Assembly: GCF_032884065.1 (NCBI RefSeq)
Contig: NW_027062697.1
Span: 1-64,000, forward strand
Length of the DNA stretch: 64,000 bases
Source of the DNA: Artemia franciscana
Taxonomy: Eukaryota > Arthropoda > Branchiopoda > Anostraca > Artemiidae
Direction: 5' to 3'
Notes under the pieces: model-generated
The model's database searches: none
What the model saw: the letters and a program-made list of their open reading frames with translations, nothing else
Told to the model about the DNA's origin: nothing
Made by a program: the position numbers and the translations under genes
Shown: positions 1 through 11,165 of the stretch, in pieces
Layout: each line of letters starts with the position of its first letter
Position numbering within the stretch: position 1 is the stretch's first letter

Positions 1-317
1 ATATATCCCCCCTGTGCCCCCCGGCGTCCCCGTTGTAGTTGTGTCCCTGTGTCCCCGTCGTCATTTATATTCCCATTGTCCCGGTCGTTATTTGTGTCCC
101 GGTGTCCCAGTCTGTAATTTCTCTTTGAGTGTCCCGGTCGTCATTTGTGTCCTGGTGTCCCGGTCTGTAATTTCGTCAGTCGACAAACAACTTCATGAGG
201 GACATACAGCTCAATCCTTATAATGACGTCAGTCGACAAACATGACATCAGTCGACACACAAACATGACGTCAGTCGACAGACACACAAACAAACAACTT
301 ATTTTTATATATATAGA
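1..317 (-). mobile_element. Helitron, 5' part, cut by window edge
   Basis: On the minus strand the element starts at 317 with TCTATATATATAAAAATAAG, the TC-start, AT-rich form typical of Helitron 5' ends. It runs off the left edge. The body carries the GACGTCAGTCGACAAACATG repeat and a GTCCCGGTCGTCATTT minisatellite, both shared with the two neighbouring copies. Its TC start directly abuts the CTAG 3' end of the next copy at 318-321, so the two lie in tandem without a spacer. No Rep/helicase coding is visible, so it is non-autonomous. Confidence 0.6.
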
Positions 318-716
318 CTAGCTGTTGGGGTGGCGCGAAGCACCACCCCAACACTTAGTTGGTGGGGCGCTTCGCGCCTCCCCGCGCGCGTAAGTCGTTA
401 CGCGCCATTGTAATTGTGTCCCTGTGTCCCACCTGTGAATATCTTGTCCCGTTGTCCCAGTCTGTAATTTCTCTTTGATTGTCCCGGTCGTCATTTATAT
501 ACCCTGTGTCCCGGTCGTCATTTGTGTCCCGTCGTCCCGATCTGTAATTTCGTCAGTCGACAAACATGACGTCAGTCGACAAACAACTTCATGACGACAT
601 ACCGCTCAATCCTTATAATGACTTCAGTCGACAAACATGACGTCAGTCGACACACAAACATGACGTCAGTCGACATACAGACAAACAAACAACTTATTTT
701 TATATAGATAGATAGA
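318..716 (-). mobile_element. Non-autonomous Helitron, short copy
   Basis: On the minus strand it starts near 712-716 with a TCTATC-repeat AT-rich end and finishes at 318 with CTAG. Just before the end lies a GC-rich stem-loop at 326-349 (GGGGTGG arm, TTC-type loop). A second stem-loop lies further in, around 360-388. A hairpin followed a few bases later by CTRR is the Helitron 3' signature. The same GTCCCGGT minisatellite fills the middle. No coding capacity. Confidence 0.65.
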
Positions 717-720
717 TATA

Positions 721-1476
721 TCTATCTATATAAAAAATAAGTTGTTTGTTTGTGTGTCTGTCTACTGACGTCATGTTTGTCGACTGACGTCATTATAAGG
801 ATTGAGCATTATACCGTCATGAAATTGTTTGTCTACTTACGTCATGTTTGTCGACTGACGAAATTACAGACCGAGACACCGGGACACAAATGACGACCGG
901 GACACCGGGACATACGGAATATAAATGAAGACCGGGACACTCAAAGAGAAATTACAGACTGGGACACCGGGACCCAAATAATGACCGGGACACAGGGAAT
1001 ATAAATGACGACCGGGACTCAGGGACACAACTACAACGGGGACGCTGGGGGGCACAGGGGGGGGATATATAAATGACGACCGGGACACAGGGAATGTTTG
1101 ATTAGCAATCACCATCAACAAAGCTCAAGGCAATCATTACAATAATGAGGTATAGATCTGAATACGGATTGTTTTTCCCATGGACAATTATATGTTGCAT
1201 GTTCAAGAGTCGGTAAACTGACAATCTATTTATATGCACAGATAATGGGACAGCGAAGAATGTTGTATATTCGCAAGTTTTACGTAGTTAAAAACATATA
1301 TATATCTATGTATATTCACAGGTGGGACACAGGGACACAGGGACACAACTTCAATGGCGCGTAACTAATATGGCGGGTAACGACTTACGCGCGCGGGGGC
1401 TTTGGGGGGGGGGGGGGCGCGAAGCACCCCAACAAACTAGGTGTTATGGTGGCGCGAAGCGCCACCCAACAGCTAG
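721..1476 (+). mobile_element. Non-autonomous Helitron, head-to-head copy
   Basis: It starts after an A at 720 with TCTATCTATATAAAAAATAA and ends at 1476 with CTAG followed by T, the A/T target pattern of Helitrons. The 3' hairpin is perfect: GGTGGCGC (1448-1455), GAA, GCGCCACC (1459-1466), then CAACAG and CTAG. A second hairpin with its own CTAG lies at about 1414-1440. The interior is a CCGGGACAC/ATGACGACCGGGACA minisatellite. It lies 5'-to-5' with the copy at 318-716, making a large imperfect palindrome centred near 718. Confidence 0.7.
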
Positions 1477-1659
<183 letters not shown>

Positions 1660-1661
<2 letters not shown>

Positions 1662-3417
1662 TTTTTGTTAGGTATTCAAGAATTAAGAATTCAAAAAGAA
1701 ATCCCAATACACCTTAAAATTAACTCCAATGACTCGAATTGTGTTTTTAAAAGCAAAAAAGCGGTAGACCCAAACAAAATTTACATTTTATTATAAATAT
1801 AGGTATCTCTTCATAACCTTATTTGCCTTTAAAATAGACGAGTAGAGACCAGAGGTAAGAACAATTTAAAATAGCAAAGTTTAGACAGACGAGCCAATAG
1901 AGGGGACAACTATGTTTGTATAGAGTAATACCTTCTTTGGAACTTTCATTGAAAAATATCTATTTTTCGGTATTTTTGACAAGAAATATGTCTAAAAAGA
2001 GTTTTGATATCATTGACAGAAAAAAATACCCCCTCCCCCCTAGACTTTATAAAAATATTTTACTCCTCTCCCCTGCATTATTGACAAATCGATGTCCCTG
2101 AGGTTAGGGCGAAAATACATTCTTAAAAAATTTATTTTAAATCCAAGTCCCCCTTTCCTCCACAAATATATGAAGTCTGAATATAGCCATGTATTATATA
2201 GAAAAGCTAGCTGATTTTGCTGGGGGGGGGGGGGGTTCAAATTGACATTTCTTGGCGTTGTGAGACAACTCTTGATATTTATTTAGGGTAAGACAGACAG
2301 CGCTCAGTGTCAAGGCCAGTATTTAATCTCGGACAAATATCTTAGTTCAAATTTATCGTTCCTAAAAATTGACAAAAGGCTCCTAATCTTGGATATGATG
2401 CATATAGGTTTAGACAGGTGGGTTGGCTTATAGTTGTGACCAAGCTAGCTGAGACTCACTGACTAGAATATTGAAAAATCCTTGCTTTTAAACATTTAAA
2501 TTTAGGCATAAATTACCATGCGGCCTAGCCTATTTGGACATAATTATTCTGCTTCACAGCACTTGTCTCATATTAAATACGTCTAATATTGATTATGTAG
2601 GCAACTTGGAAGCTTTGACCTAACTCTAAGATACAAGACTGGACAGTAATTTTGAAGATTGGGCTCCAACTTCAAATCTGTATTGAAGAGTAGACTCCAC
2701 TACTGACAAACAGTGCATTCAAAAATATTCAGTATTGTTTGTGGCTAAAATACTTTGTATTTTGCTCTAATTTCCATGTGGTAACAATCCGACAAATATT
2801 TTATAATGATATTTTATTACTATCTTAAATATTTAAAATATTTTACTTAAATATTTATATTATATAATTTTATATAATTAATTATATCATACAAATAACA
2901 TAATTTATATAATTAATATAATTTATATCTTAATATATTAATATAGCACGTATTATATAATTGATATATTATATATTACACAATTTATATATAAATAATT
3001 TATATATTTATATAATTTATAATTATTATATTATATAATCAATATGATTTTATATTACTTAAATATTTTATTACTGTCGAAGTGCTGATGAGCTGTCCAG
3101 CTACTGGGTATCTTACCCTACTTATGAAAAATTAAACACACAAAAACAGCACATCTTTGAGTGTGCCAGTCTTGTGAAGGAAACATCTTAACATAAGAAA
3201 AGCAGCACTAAAAGATTTTTCATTTTTGTGCTCCTTTTCAATGTAATAGTTGTTATCCAGACACTAGACACCCCCTCCCCCCTGATTGTCCCATATACGG
3301 TCCTAATAATAGTGTTCCTTAATCTAATCTAGCCATACATTATGGATGCTTTTTAAACAGCTTTTATTTGCATTAAGTGTAAAATGTACCAAAAAATTAT
3401 TTGAAATTATTTAAAAA
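1660..3417. other. Intergenic, no gene seen; AT-rich block
   Basis: No convincing coding sequence on either strand. 2815-3065 is a low-complexity TATA/ATTTA block. Poly-C/poly-G tracts occur near 2030 and 2221. Confidence 0.6.
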
Positions 3418-5685
3418 ACAAGAGCTATGGCACTTGTGACGAGGTCGGAAGAGCAAAGAGCTCATATGGCATGAGCTCTAGCACAATTTTAAGAATCAAT
3501 AGATTTCTTTAAAGGGAAAATCAGAGGTTTAATGCCGATCGGGATTGAAAATAAGAGCTCTGAGTCCCGAGGTCCTTCTAAATGTCAATATCCATTAAGA
3601 TCCGATCACCCACTCGCAAGTTAAATATACCTTAATTTTTCTAATTTTTCCTCTCCCTTCAGCCCCAGATGGTCAAATCAGGGAAAATAACTTTATCAAG
3701 TCAATTTGTGCAGCTCCCTGACACGCCTACCAATTTTCATCGTCCTAGCAGGTCCAGAAGCACCAAACTCACCAAAGCATTGAATCCCCCCACTCCCCCA
3801 AAGAGAGCGGATCCAGTCCGGTTTCGTCAATCACGACTCGACGACATTTATAAGCGTTTTAAAAGATTTCCGGTTTTCCTCTCCAACTCCCCCCAATCTC
3901 AACAGATCTGGTCGGGATTTGAAATAAGAGCTCTGAGGTATGAGTTCCTTCTAAATATCAAATTTCATTAAGATCCAGTCGCCCGTTCTTAAGTTAAAAA
4001 TACCGCAATTTTTCTAGTTTTTTTCCAAATTAACAACCCGCAGCTACCCCTAAGAGAACGGATCCGTTCCAATTATGTCAATCACGTATCTATAACTTGT
4101 GCTTATTCTTCCCATCAAGTTTCACCCCGATCTCTCCACTCTAAGCGTTTCCCCAGATTTCCATCCCCCCCCCAACTCCCCCCAATGTCACTGGATCAGG
4201 TCAGGATTTAAAATGTGAGTTCTATAACACGAGATCCTTTTAAATATCAAATTTCATTAAGATCTGATCACCAGTTGGTAAGTTACAAATACCTCATTTT
4301 TTCTATTTTTTCCGAATTACTCCCCCCCCCCTAGCTCCACCAAAGACAGCGGATACGGTTCGGTTATATCAGTCACTTATCTTGGACTTGTGCTCATTCT
4401 TCACCCCAAGTTTCATCCTGATCTCTCCGTTTAAGCGTTTTCTAAGATTTCTGGTCCCCCCCCCCAATGGCACTGGATCCAGTCAGGATTTAAGTTAAGA
4501 GATCTGAGTTACGAGATCCTTCTAAATATGAAATTTCATAGAGACCCGATCATTTCTTCACAAGTTAAAAATACCTCAGTTTTTTAATTTTTTAGAATTA
4601 ACCCCCCCCCCAATTCCCCCAAAGAGAGCGGATCCGTTCCGGTTTATTTCAATCACGTATTTAGGACTTGTGCTTATTTTTCCCACCAAGTTCCATCCCG
4701 ATCCCTCCCCTCTAAGCGTTTACCAAAATTTTATGTCCCCCCAACTCCCCCCAATGTCACTGGATTCAGTCGGGATTTAAAATAAGAGCTCTGAGACACG
4801 ATTTTCTTCCAAACATCAAATTTCATTAAGATCTAATTACTCCTTCGTAAGTTAAAAATACCTAATTTTTTCTAATCTTTCAGAATTAACCCTCACCCAA
4901 CTCCCCCAAAGAAAGCGGATCCGTTCCGGCTATGCCAATCACGTACCTAGGACTTGTGCTTATTTTTCCCACCAAGTTTCATCCCGATCCCTCGGCTCAA
5001 AGCGTTTTCCAAGATTTTAGGCCCCCCCCAACTCCCCCCAATATCACCGGATACGATCAGGATTTAAAATAAGAGCTCTAATACACGGTATTTTCCGAAA
5101 AATCAAATTTCAATCATATCCGATCACTCCTTCATAAGTTAAAACTACCTCATTGTCAAATTTTTCAGAATAAACCCTCTCCCCAACTCCCCAAAAGAGA
5201 ACGGATCCGTTCCGGTTATGTCAATCACGTATCTAGGACTTGTGTTTATTTTTCCCACCAGGTTTCATCCGATCCCTCCACTCTAAGCGTTTTCCAAGAT
5301 TTTAGGTTTCCCCACCCCAACTCCTCTCCAATGTCACCTGATCCGGTCGGGATTTAAAATAAGAGCTCTGAAACTGTTACCCTTCCCAACAATCAAATTT
5401 CATTAAGATCCGATCACCCGTTCGTAAGTTAAAAATACCTCCTTTTTTCTAATTTTTCTGATTTTACCGTCCCCACTCCCCCCCCCCCCAGATGGTCAAA
5501 TTGGGGAAACGACAATTTCAAATTTAATATGGTGTGGTTCCTGATACGTCTGCTCAATTTCATTGTCCTAGCTTACCTGAAAGTGCCTAAAGTAGCAAAA
5601 CCAGAACAGGCCAACAGACAGACAGACCAACAGAATTTGCGATTGCTATATGTCACTTGGTTAATACCAAGTGCCATAAAAACAG
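3418..5685 (+). repeat. ~288-bp GAGCTC-type tandem array (repeat family 1)
   Basis: About seven diverged units, each with an AATAAGAGCTCTGAG-like start (near 3545, 3925, 4213, 4492, 4780, 5069, 5358). Each continues with a TTCATTAAGATCCGATCACC block, a run of Cs, an AGAGAGCGGATCCGTTCC block and a TTTCATCCCGATC block. A distinct head (3418-3540, AACAAGAGCTATGGCAC) and tail (5490-5685) flank the array. The tail ends in a perfect 8-bp hairpin, CACTTGGT/ACCAAGTG (5654-5673). Frames inside the units are not maintained, so I see no gene. The family recurs at 7196-8185 and, reversed, at 57664-57890. Confidence 0.75.
5654..5673 (+). other. Terminal stem-loop of repeat family 1
   Basis: Perfect inverted repeat CACTTGGT-TAAT-ACCAAGTG close to the right end of the repeat family 1 element. 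It resembles the 3' hairpins of rolling-circle elements, but no CTRR follows it directly. Confidence 0.5.
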
Positions 5686-5699
5686 AAAAGAATTATAAT

Positions 5700-6089
5700 T
5701 TCTTCTTTATCCATAATTACCAAAATTGTTTACCAAAATATTATTTAAAATGTTTGATTAAAAACAGATAATACTGGTAATTTCATTTACCTACATCTAT
5801 TTTGATATCTATCACAGATAATACTGGTAATTTCATTTTTGGCTACATCTATGGATTGAATTCAACCAACCACGATCCGGTCCTGTTAAATCCATCCACA
5901 TTACAGCTAAGAAAAAGTTTTCCAATGAACTTCAAAACCACCAAAGAAAATCAAAGAACTGACAGCAAAAAAATTAAAGATAACCCTCATTTCCTTGATC
6001 GACTCTCTGTCTTGATCACCTTGATCAAAGAATCCTCATTTCCATCATCTAGGATCACTTTTGTCTTCACTATTTGGCTCTATGAATAG
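5700..6089. other. Intergenic stretch, no supported gene
   Basis: A 95-codon + frame (5802-6089) is open, but it has no recognisable domain and overlaps the lysine-rich minus-strand remnant. A short direct repeat (AGATAATACTGGTAATTTCAT) occurs near 5766 and 5817. Confidence 0.4.
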
Positions 6090-6790
6090 TTTCTTCTTTG
6101 TGGAGGTGTTTTTCCCTTCAGCAACTATCCCATCAACTAATTTGCTGCTCTTACTTTTTTTTCGCTTTTCTTCTTTTTCAAGTTAAAGTTTGACAGGGGT
6201 ATCAGTCGTTTCTTTTGAAGTTCCTTTCTTATGTCGTTGCCTGTGTTAAGAAACGCGTGTCTTTGGTTTGGGAAATGGTCTTACTTGTTCAGCGGTAGCT
6301 GTTTCTCGATCTGAAACAAGAATAGATGAGCTCCAAGCTTCTTCATTGTTCACCTCAACCTCAGGGTCTTTAGGCTGACATAGGATGTAATTTGCCAGAC
6401 AAATTGGGGCAAGTTTATTAAAATTAGGAGAGCAGGCCTGTCAGTGACCAAAAAGGTAAGAAAATCTTTCACTAAGTCCCTCATGCTGTTATCTGGGGTG
6501 AACAATGCGTGAATGTTTTGTCCAACAAGAGAAGCAATGCCATATATTGTCAAAGTCTTTCCAATGCTAGACAATATACAGCTATCTGCAGCTTTTTTAT
6601 ATTGACATGTTAATGGAAAGTACACACAAGTATCAAAAAGCTGGAGCTTGTGGCTGCAGAGACGGGAATGGTAAGTAGTTTGATGCCTGAATCCAGGACC
6701 AGATAAAGGGTGACAAGAGCAATTGGGTCCATTTGGGCATAGCGTTTGAAACGACCCCTTGCTGCCATAAAAAACACTATTTTTGCTAAA
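6060..6790 (-). pseudogene. Broken copy of an unidentified eukaryotic gene
   Basis: I do not recognise the family. Reading leftwards on the minus strand, coding-like stretches follow one another in shifted frames. The first, 6790-6620, is hydrophobic. The second, about 6640-6350, includes SIGKTLTIYGIASLVGQNIH and DLVKDFLTFLVTDRPALL. The third, about 6420-6246, runs from INKLAPICLANYIL to an acidic EVEVNNEEAW segment and ends at a stop after KPKTRVS. Past that stop, 6245-6060 still reads as a lysine-rich tail (LEKEEKRKKSKSS) interrupted by another stop. The order of helical core then charged lysine-rich tail suggests the C-terminus of a nuclear HEAT-like protein, which is inference. Two frameshifts and two stops mean it cannot be translated as it stands. 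Confidence 0.4.
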
Positions 6791-6799
6791 TTGTTAAAT

Positions 6800-7195
6800 A
6801 TATTTCATAATTCCTCTAAGCGTTTCTGATGGAGAGAGACCATTTTCCAGGCTAAAACTAATAAAACAAATCTGATATCAACAATGAATCAGGAGCGGAT
6901 TAAATAGTTCAGCAGTTATGCCGATTGAAAGTGAAGACGCAAGGAAATTATATTTTCAGACAGTCCTAGGAGAATTTACAGAATAAAAACTTAGAAATTT
7001 TTAATTCATATTCAGTGACGTAAATTTATATTCAATGAATATTTTTGTAAATGATAAATGTTATTTATTTATTTATACATGTAATTAGGTCTAAATTTTT
7101 TCTTTAAAACTGATCAATAATTCTTTAGGGAAAATTGGCATTTAAGATTTTTTGGCTTAGAAAAATGTACCAGAAAGGTCAAAAGTTTGAGAAAA
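6800..7195. other. Intergenic, nothing recognised
   Basis: AT-rich single-copy-looking DNA without an open frame of interest. Confidence 0.5.
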
Positions 7196-8185
7196 CACGA
7201 GCTCTGAGACACGAGGTCCTTCTAAATATCAAATTTCATTAAGATCAGGAATCTACAACATTTGCTTATTCTACCCACCAAGTTCCCACCCAATCTCTCA
7301 AATCTAAGCATGTTCCAAGATTTCCGGTTTCCCCCTCCAACTCTCCCCATTATCACCAGATCTGGTCGAGATTTAAAATAAGAGCTCTGAAACATAAGTT
7401 CCTTAAGAATATCAAATATCATTAAGATCCGGTCACCCATTTGTAAGTTAAAAATACCTCAATTTGTCCAATTTTTCTGAATTAACACCCCCTCCGCCCC
7501 CTACCCCAAAGAGAGTGGATTCAGTCCGGTTATGTCAATCACATATCTAGGACTTGTGCTTACTCTTCCCACCAAGTTTCATCCCAATCTCTCCCCTCTA
7601 AGTGTTTTCCAAGATTCCTTGTTTCCCCCTCCAACTCCCCCCAATATCACCGGATACAGTCGGGATTTAAAATAAGAGCTCTGAGACACAAGGTCCTTCT
7701 AAATATAAAATTTCATTAAAATCCAATCACCTATTTGTAAGTTAAAAATACCTCGTTTTTTTTCAATTTTTCCTCTCCCTCCAGCCCCCCAGATGGTCCA
7801 ATCGGGGAAACGACTGTTATCAAGTCAATTTGTACAGATCCCTGAGACGCATACCAATTTCCATCGTCCTAACATGTCTAGAAGCACCAAACTCGCTAAA
7901 GCACTGGGAATCCCCCCAACTCCCCCAAAGAGAGCAGATCCAGTCCAGTTATGTCAATCACGTATCTAGAGCTGGTGCTCATTCTTCCCATCAAGTTTCA
8001 TCCCAATCACTCCACTCTAAGCGTTTTCCAAGATTTCCAGTTTCAAAGATTTCTATTTCCCCCCTCCAACCCCCTATGTCCCCAGATCCAATTCGAATTG
8101 AAAATGGATCATTTGAGACACAAGAAATTTCTATATATTAAGTTTCGTTAAGATCCCATCACCCATTCATAAGATAAAGATACCT
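7196..8185 (+). repeat. Second array of repeat family 1
   Basis: Three to four more units of the ~288-bp GAGCTC repeat in the same orientation as 3418-5685 (unit starts near 7199, 7378, 7675, with an AGATGGTCCAATCGGGG tail-like block near 7791). The AGATGGTC block occurs in the first, last and this copy, so the arrays look like rearranged copies of one longer element. Confidence 0.7.
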
Positions 8186-8199
8186 AGATAATTTTGAAG

Positions 8200-8560
8200 A
8201 CCACACTGCCTTTCCATGATGAAAGTAGAAACAGTTCAAAATAGGGATGAAACCTTTTAATTGACAGTGAATAGATTTAAAATTATTTAACTGGATATTT
8301 CGAACACATATACAGTGTTCATCATCAGCAGTAAAACCTCAATTTTCACATTTTCCAAGATGCCAAAATCTTATGGCAGATATGCCACTTGCTAGATTAA
8401 GGAATTTAAAACATCAAAAATCATAGTGGTAAGTGTGTATTCCTTTAATGAGCCTAGGGAATATTTCATTAGATTTGAGGTGCTTTGGCTTGTAGCTTTA
8501 TAATGACAAACATTAATTAATGATCACTTGGCATGAATTAGGACATTTTTTTTTGTTGAT
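8200..8560 (-). mobile_element. Solo terminal fragment of a Penelope-like element
   Basis: The ribozyme at 8284-8338 is surrounded by sequence organised like the terminal repeat at 21500-21786 (AAATATCC/AAATATTC after the core, AT-rich flank). No RT coding is nearby, so it looks like a solo end. Limits are approximate. Confidence 0.4.
8284..8338 (-). ncRNA. Hammerhead ribozyme-like motif, Penelope type
   Basis: On the minus strand: CTGATGA core (8322-8328), then helix II GAACAC/GTGTTC with a 7-nt loop, then GAAA (8298-8301). A very short helix III follows (UA loop), then the predicted cleavage triplet AUC before CAGTT at 8293. The 5' flank GTTTTACTG pairs with the 3' flank CAGTTAAAT over most of its length, forming helix I. 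One extra unpaired base lies between the core A and helix II; the same feature is present in the intact element at 21686. Hammerheads in Penelope-like element ends are established. Catalytic activity here is inferred. Confidence 0.6.
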
Positions 8561-9079
8561 GGTTGGGTTATAATACTTTGTCCTTGATAACTGGATAGAT
8601 GAGCAAGGTCAAAACCTTGCTCAAGGGCTTATTTATCTCAATTGCTAAAGTAGGAGAAAACAGTTTTTTTTACATACCAATTAATTACCTTTAATTCGTA
8701 ACATGTTTATAAATATAGTCATATTTCAACATGTCATTATTATTATATACATGTCAAAATTTCTTTTATAGAGTCAATTGTATTGGAAATTACCTGAGCA
8801 GTTCCACAATTATGCAGAACAAGATATATTCATATGCACTACACACAGCAAACATAAACAAGCACTTGAAACAGATCTTGCATGTCAGTAGACTCATCTA
8901 GTTATAGAATATGATATTTACTGCCTCTTTTCTATAAGAGGGCAAGAAGATGTGTCCCAAGATTGGAATTTTTTGGTAGATGGATCCTTTTGAAGAAAAA
9001 AATACCCTAAATTTTGTAGATGAGTGTTATCTGGTACATATTGGGACATGTTCCAGAGTGTACAATTTTTTCTTGTCCT
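8560..9079. other. Intergenic, nothing recognised
   Basis: AT-rich, no credible frames or RNA genes. Confidence 0.5.
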
Positions 9080-9410
9080 ACTATACATGCTATGTCCTAC
9101 TACTATGCACTGGATTCTGGATCCTTTGTCTGGGAGGCCGTGGGTTTGAATCTCAGTGTACCCAATTCTTTGGTCTGGGATGAGTCAGTGGCATGACTCT
9201 GTAAGCTTAGCCAGAGTCAACCCAGCTCTAAAAGGGTACCTGGAGAAATCTGGGGAAGGTAAACAGGAAGGGTGTGCAAAAGCACAGGAAGGTTGGCCCC
9301 CAGCCTCCCATTGCACTTCCTAGCTGAAGGGCCAAGAAATAGAGATCAGCACTGCCAGTAGGGACTGTAAAGTCTAATTCTGTATCCTTTACCTTTTTTT
9401 ATACTATACA
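9080..9410 (+). mobile_element. tRNA-derived SINE
   Basis: A B-box-like GGTTTGAATC at 9143-9152 follows a degenerate A-box region near 9105-9120. A ~170-bp body with short conserved blocks follows, ending TTCCTAGCTGAAGGGCC... and ATCAGCACTGCC before an AT-rich tail. The same 3' body is found on the minus strand at 41752-42005, which supports a dispersed SINE family. No protein is encoded. Confidence 0.6.
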
Positions 9411-9775
9411 CCAGATGACACCCATCTCTAAAATTGGGTGTTATTTTTTTCTAAATATTTTACCACAGGTTGGCCAGACAATATGATCAGATAATTTGGC
9501 TTTTGTTTGAATTCACAAGCACTAAATTCTATTGAACTATAAAAGAGTAAATAAAGAAAGTCTAAAGGCAAAATATTTTTTGAGGGGAGAGGGGTATTTG
9601 CTAATCTTTGAGATAAGCTTCCTAAAAAAAAGTGTAACATACCAAAATAATTGGTCTGGATGGTTGAACACCAAACAAACTATACTAGATGGCCTCTATA
9701 GATTTTTCAGAGAATGCTAGATGGCAGAAAGCTTGCTTCACCTCCTATGTATTGCATTCCAGTACATACCACTCT
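9411..9775. other. Intergenic, nothing recognised
   Basis: Short opposed frames at 9428-9720 overlap each other and carry no domain. Confidence 0.45.
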
Positions 9776-10160
9776 CTTTTACTAAGGGGTTTGGGGAAGG
9801 AAACTTATTAAGAAAATAATCCAAACTTCATAATTCAAAGAATAATTGTAGCTAACACATTTAGCTTTGGCTCCACTAATCTTTACCCCCCCCCCCTAAA
9901 TTCCAAATAAATAGCCCAAATCATACATTTCCCAAGAATTCTCCCAATGAGTCTTTCTTATTCCACCCATGCATTTGTCAATTGAATTAACTGCAGCAAA
10001 AGAGGAACCAGAAAAACAAGATGAAAAAACAAAACAGAAAAACAAGATAGATGGCAGAATGTTAGGATTTATATTACTTGGGCTATGTATTTGCACATGG
10101 TAGGGTGGTAGAGAAGTATAGTGGAGCTGCTGTCAAAATTTGTTAGCTACAATAACCAAT
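9776..10160 (+). repeat. Diverged direct repeat, copy 1
   Basis: Shares the order of several blocks with 10800-11165: AGGAAAC..TAAGAAAA, a TTGTAGCTAA block, CAATTGAATTAACTG, a run of AACAAGA/AGAAAAACAAGA, GGTAGGGTGGTAGAGAAGTA, and AGCTGCTGTCAAAATTTGTT. Diverged, non-coding. Confidence 0.55.
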
Positions 10161-10800
10161 AATCAAGACATTTACTTTACATGTTACTATTAAAACTAAT
10201 GACAAAAATAATTAAAATTCCTTAGCTAGCTATTAATGGCATTCTTTCTTCACTAAACTTTTTTAAGTACTTTTAAACTTTTGGTTCCTTAGGATTGTTT
10301 TGAGCCTTTTTAGCCTCTTTAAAGACTCAAAACAGAATTTACACCAGGAATGGTTATTGCATTGAGAAAGTATATTTAAAAAAAGCATTAAATGATGGAT
10401 TCAATTTCTTCCTAGCTAAATCATGAATATATAGGCCTACATACTTATTGAAAACTAATAATGAGGGTTAGGAGTGTAATTTAGTCAAACTCCTAGAAAG
10501 GGGGGCAAATTTGGAGCTGATCTTTCCATATAAAATGGAAATGAGAATCAAAATGAGTAATATGGTACCATACAGGCAGAGGTAGGCAAAAGCTTAAAGG
10601 TAAAACTGATCTGTTTCTATGGATACTTTAAAACTGTAGGCCTATCTCAGTTTTATCCATACTTCCAAAGGCACTAAACTTCAGCTTGGTCAGGGGGACA
10701 GTTGTCCTCCTAGCCTACTCTATAACAGATCACACCCCTGGTGAGGATAAAACTCATTGGCAATGTAAATGAACATAATATTTTGGGTATATGCCTGGAG
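10160..10800. other. Intergenic between the two repeat copies
   Basis: No gene or RNA seen; AT-rich sequence with short purine tracts. Confidence 0.45.
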
Positions 10801-11165
10801 AATATCCTATAGATAAGGAAACATGCTAAGAAAACAATTCATAATATGGAGAATATTTGTAGCTAATTGTTGTATTCAACCCTGCTATGCTTTATCCCCA
10901 AACCCTGCCTAATGTGCAAATATATATGCCTAATTATATATTTTTAATGCATTTTTCCAGTTGCCCTCTCTTGTTTCCACCTACAAATTGAACTAACTGT
11001 GACAAAACAAGAAACAGAGAGACAAGAGTGACAGGTGTCAGAGTACATTTGAAATATATAATTATAGCTATATTATTAACACATTAGGAGGAGGGGGTAG
11101 TGTAGCATATAGCAGGGCTACATCCAAAATGTTTTAGCAACAACTACTCTGCATCTTGTTAAATA
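10800..11165 (+). repeat. Diverged direct repeat, copy 2
   Basis: Aligns by eye with 9776-10160: AAGGAAACATGCTAAGAAAA, TTTGTAGCTAATTG, CAAATTGAACTAACTGTGAC, GAGACAAGAGTGACA and GGGCTACATCCAAAATGTTTTAG. Confidence 0.55.

Noticed and set aside
3669-3971. 100-codon + frame
   Set aside because: Lies in repeat family 1; the frame is not kept in other units.
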